Positions 24,522 to 32,318 of a DNA stretch of 35,864 nt are shown piece after piece. This DNA is from Ruthenibacterium sp. (GTDB lineage: Bacteria > Bacillota > Clostridia > Oscillospirales > Ruminococcaceae). The stretch lies in contig JAHHSL010000020.1 of NCBI GenBank assembly GCA_020025235.1, positions 1-35,864 of the forward strand. Reading direction: 5' to 3'. Under the pieces are notes generated by a model that saw only the letters and a program-made list of their open reading frames with translations, was not told where the DNA came from and searched no databases. How positions within the stretch are numbered: position 1 is the stretch's first letter; every line of letters starts with the position of its first letter. The position numbers and the translations under genes are program-made.

Positions 24522-27192
24522 TTGGCTTTGTCTCCTTGACCGGCTGCTTTTTTGCCCTGCGTTTTTTTCTGCGGAAAAGCACGGCCAGCAGGATCACAGC
24601 GGCTGCGCCCGCAGCGCCTGATGTGCCCAGGATCAGCGGCTTTTTCGAGGGCTGTGCCAGCACGCATACGCCGCGCATCGCAGCGTCGTAATCAAACACA
24701 AGATAGCTGCCATCCATTTGGAACTCCCGTTCGGTCCATTCGCCGTTTTCATCCACGGTAAAGAGCCTGCGGTTCAGATTTTGCGCCAGATCGACGCACG
24801 CAACGCGCAGCTTCGTCACCTCTTCGCCGTCAAAATCCGGGATCGTCCATGCAGCATCGGGCGTTCCCGATTCTTCCTGCGGACGGTTATCCATTTCCAC
24901 GGTTTCGATCTGCTGCGTGCGGACAAACACGCCTTCTGCCAAAAGCACGGGCTTTCCGTTTTCGCCCTTCTGCCCGCTTTCGATCGTCTTTAACAGCGCC
25001 GTATATTCAGGCACGAACTCATGGTCGAAGCCCGCCGTTTCCTTCGCGGCTTCTTCAAGACCTTCCCAGCGCGCGACAAAGCCTTCCTTCTGCGGGACCT
25101 CCGGCACAGCGGAAACATCCATCGCTTCGCCGAGCGGCACGCTCTGCTCACTCAGCTTTTCGCCTTCCTCGTCCCAGAAGGTGATCACCGCGCTGCCGAA
25201 CAGCGGCGGCAGATTTTCCAGTGCAAGGAATTCATCCTTCGTCATGGACTGCGCAGTGCCCGCGTAGCTCACGCCGTCAATGCCGCCCTTGTCGCGTCCG
25301 ACGCGCAGATAATAGTTCCCGCTGATCTCCTTTTCGTCGATCGGCCCGCCGTTATCATAAACACCCAGGATCGAACCGAGCCGTTCGGCGCCCTTGCGCA
25401 GCTGGGTCATGCTGCGGCAGTCCGTCACGGTTTTTGCCGTACCGGCAATGCCGCCGATCGTATTTTTGCCGGAAAGCGCGCACTTGGCAAAGCAGCTGCG
25501 GATAAAGCCGTAGCTTTCGCCCGCAATGCCGCCTACTTTTTCTGCGGTCTCTGCATCCACAAAGCCGGTGTTGGTGCAGTCCTTCACCAGACCCAGACGC
25601 ATTTTGCCGACGATGCCGCCCGCGTTTTTCTTTTTCGCTTCGACCCTTGCGGCGTTTTCGCACGATTTGATGACGGAGCGCAGCTCGCAGTCTGCGTTCA
25701 GCGATTCCCCGCCGATGATCTCACGGTCGTCCTCCGGGTCCAGATCGTTTTCCTGCGCAATGATGCCCGCGATGCCGCCGACGTTCAGGTCGCCCGACAC
25801 CGTGCCGCGGTTGACACATTCCAGGATCTTGCTGGAATTGTCGTCATCTGTATCCTGATCGGACACATCGGTGAACGTCACGCCGACATTCTCCTGTGCC
25901 CCCGCGATCGTCTGGGACATTGCGTGCACCTGATTGGTAATCGCCTTGATGTCGCTTGTCAGCTTATTCGCGCCGCTGCGGGAGGTGTTCAGCATATTGT
26001 CCACCGTGCCCTGCATCTGCCCCATGCTGTCCTCCAGCGTGTTCTTTGCTGCGGTGATGCGGTCCGGGTCGGGGAAGATCGAATCATTGTCCTTAAAAAG
26101 GATTTCGCCCACAGCCTCTGCCGAAACCTTTGCCTGATCGTGCAGGCTGTTCATCTGGCGGTTCAGTTCCTGCCCGTTGCTGTTGGCGCGGTCGGAAGCG
26201 CGGTCGGCAAGCGACGCGGTCTGCTGCAGCTGTCCCTGCAGGATCTGCAGCGTATCCGGCGCATATTCGATTTTGATGACAGGCTCAAGCTGGCCTGCAA
26301 TGCCGGCGATCTCCTTGCGTCCGCTCACCTTGCCGCTGTTTGTGCACTGGGCGATCAGGCCGCTGTTTGTACCGGCAATGCCGCCCACGTTATAGCCCAT
26401 GCGCTGATAGCCCACGGTGCCGCGGTTGGTGCAGCTGCGGATCACACCGCTGCTGCTGCCGGCAATGCCGCCCACGTCGGTGACGGTATTGGCGGATTCG
26501 GTGCCGAGGATCGTATCACGGCTGATTTCCGAAAGCGAGATCTTTTTTTCGCCCGTTGTCGTATTCACGGCCGCCTTGTTGGTGCAGCTGCGCACCACGC
26601 CGAGGTTTTTGCCCGCGACGCCGCCTACAAAATGGTTGCCGGTAACCATGCCTTCCGAAATGCAGTTGTCGATAACGCCCGAAACGCGGTTCATGCCGAC
26701 AAGCAGACCCACGGAATCGTTGCCCGTGACCGTGCCGTTGAAGCTGCAGTTTTCGATGCGTCCCGCGTTGCTGCCTGCGATACCGCCGATGTTCTGGCGG
26801 CTGCCCTCCGGACGAATGGTGCCCTGCACGGAAAGATCCTTTACAAGAGCCGTGTCCGTCAGATACCGGAACAGCCCCAGCACCGAGCCATCGGTTTCGA
26901 TGCGCATGCCGCTGATCGTATGACCGCCGCCTGCAAAGGTTCCGGCAAAAATCGGCACACCGGCAAACCCGATGCCCGTCAGGTCGATATCCTTTTCCAG
27001 ACAGACCAGCATATCTTTGCTGTAATCATCCTTGCGGCAGTTTTCGGCAAACGCCAGAAAATCCTCCACTGAACCGATCGTAACCGTCTGTGCGGGCTGC
27101 GGCTCGGCTTCGGCGGCGTATGCGGGAAGCATGCCCAGCGCAAGCGATGCAGTCAACAGCAGGGAGATCAGGAATTTACTTACCTTCTTCAT
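24514..27192 (-). CDS. Secreted GLUG-repeat protein with central coiled coil and C-terminal anchor
   Basis: An 892-residue exported protein of unknown function. A signal peptide (about 1-27, ending AYA) leads to a block of GLUG-type repeats (about 135-300), each reading roughly V-G-G-I-A-G-x-N-x-G-x-I-x-x-C. Residues about 312-435 are helical and Gln/Asn/Ser-rich, likely a coiled-coil hairpin. A second GLUG block follows (about 456-592), then mixed domains and a membrane helix (about 852-873) with the basic tail RRKKRRAKK. The start at 27192 is set by AAGGAGG 9 nt upstream, inside the 3' end of the MMPL gene, with which it overlaps by 17 nt. The layout suggests an outside-facing partner of the MMPL transporter; this is inferred. 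Confidence 0.85.
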   Translation of the reverse strand: MKKVSKFLISLLLTASLALGMLPAYAAEAEPQPAQTVTIGSVEDFLAFAENCRKDDYSKDMLVCLEKDIDLTGIGFAGVPIFAGTFAGGGHTISGMRIETDGSVLGLFRYLTDTALVKDLSVQGTIRPEGSRQNIGGIAGSNAGRIENCSFNGTVTGNDSVGLLVGMNRVSGVIDNCISEGMVTGNHFVGGVAGKNLGVVRSCTNKAAVNTTTGEKKISLSEISRDTILGTESANTVTDVGGIAGSSSGVIRSCTNRGTVGYQRMGYNVGGIAGTNSGLIAQCTNSGKVSGRKEIAGIAGQLEPVIKIEYAPDTLQILQGQLQQTASLADRASDRANSNGQELNRQMNSLHDQAKVSAEAVGEILFKDNDSIFPDPDRITAAKNTLEDSMGQMQGTVDNMLNTSRSGANKLTSDIKAITNQVHAMSQTIAGAQENVGVTFTDVSDQDTDDDNSSKILECVNRGTVSGDLNVGGIAGIIAQENDLDPEDDREIIGGESLNADCELRSVIKSCENAARVEAKKKNAGGIVGKMRLGLVKDCTNTGFVDAETAEKVGGIAGESYGFIRSCFAKCALSGKNTIGGIAGTAKTVTDCRSMTQLRKGAERLGSILGVYDNGGPIDEKEISGNYYLRVGRDKGGIDGVSYAGTAQSMTKDEFLALENLPPLFGSAVITFWDEEGEKLSEQSVPLGEAMDVSAVPEVPQKEGFVARWEGLEEAAKETAGFDHEFVPEYTALLKTIESGQKGENGKPVLLAEGVFVRTQQIETVEMDNRPQEESGTPDAAWTIPDFDGEEVTKLRVACVDLAQNLNRRLFTVDENGEWTEREFQMDGSYLVFDYDAAMRGVCVLAQPSKKPLILGTSGAAGAAAVILLAVLFRRKKRRAKKQPVKETKPNE

Positions 27193-29632
27193 GTTCCGTA
27201 CCTCCTTCATCCGGTTCTTCCGATGCGTTTTCCGTCACAACGGATGCGTTCAGATCCCCGCGCAGCAAGCCGTCGAAATCGGCGTCGACCATGCCCGAAA
27301 CATAGCCGCGCACATGACCCTTCAGGCGCATCGTGCCGGTTTCGCTCTGCATTTTGCGCTCCACGCCCTTGAAGCGGAAGCTGGTGCGTTCGATCACCGA
27401 ATCACCCAGCACCAGAATGGCGGGCAGGATGCACAGGACCAGAACGATCGAAATGATCGTGCCGCGTCCAAGGCAGGTGCCCATGATCGAAATGACCGGG
27501 TTTGCGGAAAGGTTGCCGATCAAAAGGCCGGCTGCCGCCATGATCGTGCCGGAAGTGAACACCGTCGGGAACGACGCGTTCAGCGCGTTGATGATCGCCT
27601 TCTTGGGCGGCATTTCCTTTTTCAGTTCCTGATAATGGCTGGAAATAACGATTGCATAGTCGATGTTCGCGCCCATCTGGATCGCGTTTACGATCAGATA
27701 GCCCAGGAAATACAAGGGCTGATGCATCAGGGTCGGGAACGAGAAGTTGATCCAGATACTGCCCTGAATGACGATGATGAGCAGCACCGGCAGGCCGACC
27801 GACTGGAACGTGAACAGCAAAACCAGAATGACGAACAGCGCGGAAAGGATACTGATCATCAGGTTATCCTTGATGAACGAAGACGCAAGATCGCGCGAGC
27901 TTGTGGATTCACCCACGACATAGTAATCCCCGTCGTAATAGCGCCCCATGATCCGGCGCATTTCCGTAAGGAAGTTAAAGGTTTCATCGCTTTCCTGCGG
28001 CAGGTTCAAAAACACGACCATGCGGCTGTAATCGTCGCTTTTCAGCTGACGCTGCGCGCTTTCCAGCTGGTCGAACAGTTCATCCATCTCGTTTTTGGTT
28101 TCGCCTTCCAGCAGGATATTGTTCGCCTGGATTTCGTCTTTCAGGAACAGGAACATATCAAACAGCGGCACCTCGTACTGCGTCAATCCGCTTAAAATTT
28201 CGCCGTACTGATTCTGTTCAAACGCATAGGCGGTGTAAAGCCCCTTTGCCACCTCGTAATCCAGGTCGATCAGCTCGGAAAATTCACGCGGGGTCAGCGA
28301 ATCCGTCAGGCTGTAATCGTCAAAGACGTCCATGCTGGAAAGTGCCAGTGTGCTTTTTACCTCCGGCCTTGCCTCCAGCTCCTGCATAATGGCCTGTTCC
28401 GCCGCATAATTGCCCCCCGGCACAACAAGCGCCACCATATTGCTTGTGCCGAAGGTATCGCGAATCTTCAGATGCTGCATCTGATGCTCTGACACCTTGG
28501 CTGTTTCGATATCGTTATAGCTGTAACAGTACGGGCAGCGGTTGGAAAGAACGAACGCGCCGCAGATGACGACCACAAACAGGATCGGCATGATATTGCG
28601 CGCCGCAACCGCAAATTTGCCCAGCGCCGTGATGTTCGGCAGCAGCTTTTTGTGCTTTGTTTTGTCGATCCAGCGGCTGAACAGCACCAGCAGTCCCGGC
28701 ATCAGCGTGAACACGGAAAGCAGGCTCAGCAGAACGGATTTGATCAGCACCATGGACATATCAAGACCGATGCCGAACTTCATGAACGAAAGCGCGACAA
28801 GGCCGCTGATCGTCGTCAGCGAAGATGCACTGATCTCCGGGATCGCCTTTGCCAGTGCGTCGATGCACGCCTCACGCGTGGGCTTTGTCTCATGCTCATC
28901 CGAAAAACGGTGGCACAGAATGATCGCATAGTCGATGGCGAGCGCAAGCTGCAGCACGACGGCGATCGAGTTGGAAATAAAGCTGATCTTGCCGCACAAA
29001 AAGTCGGTTCCCTTATTGAGCAGTGCCGCCGTGCCGAACGTCAGCAGCAGAACGGGCACTTCGGCGTACGAGCGCGAAGTCAGCGTCAGCACAATGACGA
29101 TAATAATGACGGCGACGATCAGGATCGTGGACATTTCCTGATTCAGCTCTGCAATTTCATCACTGCCGATCGGCGTATCGATCGCAACATCGTATCCGCT
29201 CAGTTTTTCGCGGATCGTATCCATCGCTTGCAGACAGATTTCATCGTCCGGCTCACCCTCAAAGTTCAGGTCATACAGGGCCGATGCATCCCGATAGTGG
29301 TTTTCGGTATCATCAAAGGATACCAGCTGGACCCCTTCCACGTCTTCCAGTGTTTCGCGGATCGCATCGGCTGTTTCGTATGTGATGTTTGAAACCATGA
29401 TCTTTGCCGATGCGTACGTGGTAAAATTCGCATTCATCACCTCAAGGCCCTGCCGTGTCTCGGTATCCTCCTGCAGATAGGTCGTGACGTCGTTTTCGAC
29501 CTCGACCCACTTCATGGAAAACACACTGAATGCCAGCGCAAAGGCATACAGCAGGAAAAACAGCGACTTTTTATCGACAATAAAAGTCGCCAGCTTGTGG
29601 ATGAAATTGTTTTGGGACTGCTTTTCTTTCAT
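27176..29632 (-). CDS. MMPL/RND-family transporter
   Basis: An 818-residue membrane protein with two repeats of an RND-type unit: one helix, a large outside domain, then five or six helices. The proton-relay Asp-Tyr pair occurs in both halves: D234-Y235 in ALAIDYAIILCHRF, and D658-Y659 in GANIDYAIVISSHY. Such proteins export lipids, lipoglycans or drugs using the proton gradient. The C terminus is a soluble acidic tail. GGGGAGGA precedes the ATG. It is the first gene of an operon with the GLUG protein and a TetR regulator. The cargo is unknown. Confidence 0.93.
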   Translation of the reverse strand: MKEKQSQNNFIHKLATFIVDKKSLFFLLYAFALAFSVFSMKWVEVENDVTTYLQEDTETRQGLEVMNANFTTYASAKIMVSNITYETADAIRETLEDVEGVQLVSFDDTENHYRDASALYDLNFEGEPDDEICLQAMDTIREKLSGYDVAIDTPIGSDEIAELNQEMSTILIVAVIIIVIVLTLTSRSYAEVPVLLLTFGTAALLNKGTDFLCGKISFISNSIAVVLQLALAIDYAIILCHRFSDEHETKPTREACIDALAKAIPEISASSLTTISGLVALSFMKFGIGLDMSMVLIKSVLLSLLSVFTLMPGLLVLFSRWIDKTKHKKLLPNITALGKFAVAARNIMPILFVVVICGAFVLSNRCPYCYSYNDIETAKVSEHQMQHLKIRDTFGTSNMVALVVPGGNYAAEQAIMQELEARPEVKSTLALSSMDVFDDYSLTDSLTPREFSELIDLDYEVAKGLYTAYAFEQNQYGEILSGLTQYEVPLFDMFLFLKDEIQANNILLEGETKNEMDELFDQLESAQRQLKSDDYSRMVVFLNLPQESDETFNFLTEMRRIMGRYYDGDYYVVGESTSSRDLASSFIKDNLMISILSALFVILVLLFTFQSVGLPVLLIIVIQGSIWINFSFPTLMHQPLYFLGYLIVNAIQMGANIDYAIVISSHYQELKKEMPPKKAIINALNASFPTVFTSGTIMAAAGLLIGNLSANPVISIMGTCLGRGTIISIVLVLCILPAILVLGDSVIERTSFRFKGVERKMQSETGTMRLKGHVRGYVSGMVDADFDGLLRGDLNASVVTENASEEPDEGGTEHEEGK

Positions 29633-29726
29633 TTTGTCCTCCCCATCTCATCCCGGACAAACCGTCCGCGGAAAATCACGGCGCTTTTGCGGCGCCCGCC
29701 GCCCGATGCGGCATTTCGTTTTTCTC

Positions 29727-29746
29727 TGTCAGCCGACCGACCGACA
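29727..29746. promoter_or_regulatory. Probable TetR operator at the MMPL operon start site
   Basis: On the minus strand, TGTCGGTCG-GT-CGGCTGACA is an imperfect inverted repeat (7 of 9 bases symmetric), with tandem GTCG units. It begins 5 nt after the -10 box, so it covers the start of transcription. Binding there by the operon's TetR protein would block initiation. Confidence 0.6.
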
Positions 29747-29751
29747 AAATT

Positions 29752-29780
29752 ATGATAAAACCGCTCCGCATGAAAGTCAA
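29752..29780 (-). promoter_or_regulatory. Promoter of the MMPL-GLUG-TetR operon
   Basis: On the minus strand, TTGACT (29775-29780) and TATCAT (29752-29757), 17 nt apart. Confidence 0.75.
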
Positions 29781-29852
29781 TACCGATCCCACTTGTTTGC
29801 GAAAAGTTTACAAATCGGCAATGCGTCCGCCGCAAAGCCGCGGCAGCAGACA

Positions 29853-29894
29853 AAACAAAGATCCCCGAACCGCCAAAGCAGTTCGGGGATCTTT
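29853..29894 (-). terminator. Terminator of pckA
   Basis: AAAGATCCCCGAAC (29857-29870) pairs with GTTCGGGGATCTTT (29881-29894) with a 10-nt loop; T-rich on the minus-strand side. Confidence 0.9.
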
Positions 29895-29918
29895 TCATCG
29901 AAACGGATTCCGATGTGA

Positions 29919-31505
29919 TTATTTTGCCTTCGGGCCGGCTTCGCTGATTTCCTTGGGCATGTTCGGATACTTCTTAGCGAAGTTGTCTGCGAACATGACA
30001 GCCAGCTTGTTAGCCTGCTCGTCGTAAGCATTCTTGTCTGCCCACAGGCCGCGTGCATCCAGCATCTCGTCGGGAACATTCGGGCAGTGCTCCGGATAAT
30101 CCACGTTGAAGATGTCGTGATGCTTCCACTCGCCGGTGAAGCTGTCGTTCAGAGCTGCGGTGACCATTGCACGGGTGTAAGCAAGCTTCATGCGCTTTGC
30201 GCCCATGGATGCGCTGCCGCCTGCCCAGCCGGTGTTGACCAGGTAAACCTTCGTGCCGTATTTTTCCAGCTTTTCGCCGAGCATTTCAGCATAGACGGAC
30301 GGATCCATCGGCATGAACGGTTCGCCGAACAGGGTGGAGAAAGTGGGCTGGGGCTCGGTAACGCCGCGCTCGGTGCCGGCCAGCTTGGAAGTGAAGCCGG
30401 TTACGAAGTGGTACATAGCAGCGTTCTTGTCCAGACGGCTGATCGGGGGCAGTACGCCGAATGCGTCAGCGGTCAGGAAGATAACGACCTTCGGGATGCC
30501 GCCTTCGCCCGGGATCTGGCTGTTGGAGATGTAATCAACCGGATAGCCGACGCGGGTGTTCTCGGTCAGGCTGCCGTCGTCGAAGTCCATTTCACGGGTC
30601 TCGGGATCCATGACAACGTTCTCGACCAGGGAGCCGAAGCGGATTGCGTTGAAGATTTCGGGCTCGTTTTCAGCCTTCAGGCCGATGCACTTTGCATAGC
30701 AGCCGCCTTCAAAGTTGAACACGCCGTCCGGAGACCAGCCGTGCTCGTCGTCGCCGATCAGCTTGCGGGCAGGGTCAGCAGACAGAGTGGTCTTGCCGGT
30801 GCCGGACAGGCCGAAGAATACAGCGGTTTCGTGGGTTTCGGGATCCATGTTTGCAGAGCAGTGCATGGGCAGAACGTTCTTCTTGGTCATGACATAGTTC
30901 ATGGTGGAGAAGACGCTCTTCTTGATCTCGCCTGCATACTGGGAGCCGACGATCACGATCTTGTGTGCTTCGTAGTCGATGATGATAGCAGCTTCGCTGT
31001 GAACGCCATCGATTTCCGGGATGCACTTGAAGCCGGGAACGACCAGGATGGTGTAATCCGGATCACCGTAGCTTGCCAGCTCGTCTGCGGACGGGCGGAT
31101 CAGCAGCTGGTGGATGAACATGTTCTGGCTTGCCAGCTCGTTCACGATGCGGAACTTCTGGGTGTATTTCTTATCAGCACCTGCGTAGCCATCAAAGATG
31201 AAGACTTCGCGGCCCTGCATGTAAGCAGCAGCCTTTGCCCAGATTGCGTCGAACTTTTCGCGGGAGATCGGGCGGTTGACCTTGCCCCATGCGATATCAT
31301 TGTGCACACCTTCGGTGTCAACAATGAACTTGTCGTCGGGGGAACGGCCGGTATACTTACCGGTGGTGACGAGCAGAGCGCCGGTCTTTGTCAGAGTACC
31401 CTCGCCGCGGCGCAGAGCTGCTTCAGTCAGCTGAGCCGGAGTCAGGTTGCGATAAACAGCCTTCGGAGCGATGATGCCCAGGTTTTCGATGCCATAGGTT
31501 TCCAT
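29919..31505 (-). CDS. pckA: Phosphoenolpyruvate carboxykinase (ATP)
   Basis: The cytosolic enzyme interconverts oxaloacetate + ATP and phosphoenolpyruvate + CO2 + ADP, for gluconeogenesis or, in anaerobes, for CO2 fixation towards succinate or propionate. The kinase loop GLSGTGKTTLS, the KYTGRSPDDKF substrate segment, MHCSANMD, and IGDDEHGWS are all family hallmarks. The 528-residue length fits. The start at 31505 (METYGIE) has GGAGG 9 nt upstream; an earlier in-frame ATG at 31544 does not. It stands alone with a strong promoter and terminator. Confidence 0.97.
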   Translation of the reverse strand: METYGIENLGIIAPKAVYRNLTPAQLTEAALRRGEGTLTKTGALLVTTGKYTGRSPDDKFIVDTEGVHNDIAWGKVNRPISREKFDAIWAKAAAYMQGREVFIFDGYAGADKKYTQKFRIVNELASQNMFIHQLLIRPSADELASYGDPDYTILVVPGFKCIPEIDGVHSEAAIIIDYEAHKIVIVGSQYAGEIKKSVFSTMNYVMTKKNVLPMHCSANMDPETHETAVFFGLSGTGKTTLSADPARKLIGDDEHGWSPDGVFNFEGGCYAKCIGLKAENEPEIFNAIRFGSLVENVVMDPETREMDFDDGSLTENTRVGYPVDYISNSQIPGEGGIPKVVIFLTADAFGVLPPISRLDKNAAMYHFVTGFTSKLAGTERGVTEPQPTFSTLFGEPFMPMDPSVYAEMLGEKLEKYGTKVYLVNTGWAGGSASMGAKRMKLAYTRAMVTAALNDSFTGEWKHHDIFNVDYPEHCPNVPDEMLDARGLWADKNAYDEQANKLAVMFADNFAKKYPNMPKEISEAGPKAK

Positions 31506-31609
31506 TCCAATTACCTCCATGATAAACATGATATCTGTTTCCAACGTCCCTTAGAACTTTGGTGAACAACTGTATAAAACGCACGAAACGGCGCTTTAAC
31601 CAAGGATAT

Positions 31610-31637
31610 ATTATATCCGAACGTCCGCTTTTTACAA
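31610..31637 (-). promoter_or_regulatory. Promoter of pckA
   Basis: On the minus strand, TTGTAA (31632-31637) and a perfect TATAAT (31610-31615), 16 nt apart; a 5' leader of about 100 nt follows. Confidence 0.75.
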
Positions 31638-32146
31638 GGCTTTTCGACGCTTTTCGTCGCATAGGCCAAAGCAGCGGATTTTGCTTCATGCACTTTGTGA
31701 AAAATGCAACAAAACAGGATATTTTTTTCGGCGGCAAATCCGTCCCAAACGATTTCCCGCCGCACGGGAAGCATTTTGTTTCTTTATGCAGCACCGGAAT
31801 ATGCGCTGATTCTCAATAAAGAAAGTCCTTTTCTTACCCATTTTATATTTTATTCAAATCACAAGTATTTGTCTATACCTTTTCGCGTCTTTTTCCGTTT
31901 TTAACAGAAAATTCACGGCTTATTCCGGCAAAGGCGGCCCCGTCCGGCATGTGCGGCATACAAAAGTGCAGGTTCTGCGGATGTTTGTGCACATGGCATC
32001 CCCGCCGCATGATGCATCTTCCGGTTTCAGCTGCATTGTTCCGGTTTTGAATCAGCTGCGGCATGCGGCCTTTTCACCGCACGGCGGCGTGTACGATCAA
32101 AATTTTTTCCGCACGTCATTTTCCTCTTCCTATCCGCTCATTTTTA
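31638..32146. other. 509-nt intergenic region, no gene recognised
   Basis: This lies between the divergent pckA and the 730-residue membrane protein gene. It is more A/T-rich than its neighbours around 31800-31910. I see only short frames without ribosome sites, and no RNA gene I can support. Confidence 0.5.
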
Positions 32147-32155
32147 TGTTATACT
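32147..32155 (+). promoter_or_regulatory. Extended -10 promoter of the 730-residue protein gene
   Basis: TGTTATACT is an extended -10 element (TG-n-TATACT, 32150-32155). No clear -35 box is present. The leader to the ATG at 32319 would be about 157 nt. Confidence 0.5.
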
Positions 32156-32165
32156 TTCCGCGAAA

Positions 32166-32227
32166 GACGCAGAAAACCGGGAAAATGCGGATGAAATGAA
32201 ATATTTTCCGGTTCCGCGTCGTTTTTT
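32166..32227 (+). promoter_or_regulatory. Terminator-like hairpin in the leader of the 730-residue protein gene
   Basis: Pairing runs GACGC/GCGTC, then GAA/TTC, CCGG/CCGG and AAAAT/ATTTT (32166-32186 with 32203-32220), with small bulges. It is followed directly by TTTTTT (32222-32227). It begins just after the expected start of transcription and lies about 90 nt before the gene. No plus-strand gene lies upstream that it could terminate, so attenuation is likely. Confidence 0.55.
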
Positions 32228-32318
32228 AATCGCAAGGAAGGCCGTTTGCGGCACACCGCCGTGTTCTGCCCCTTTCGATTCGGTGTATCCCTTACTATTG
32301 AAAGAGAGATGATGTGAA

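Noticed and set aside
25021..27072. A 683-codon plus-strand frame opposite the GLUG protein
   Set aside because: It mirrors the codon bias of the GLUG repeats. There is no start signal or recognisable domain.
30087..31565. A 492-codon plus-strand frame opposite pckA
   Set aside because: Antisense shadow of a highly conserved enzyme gene, without a ribosome site.
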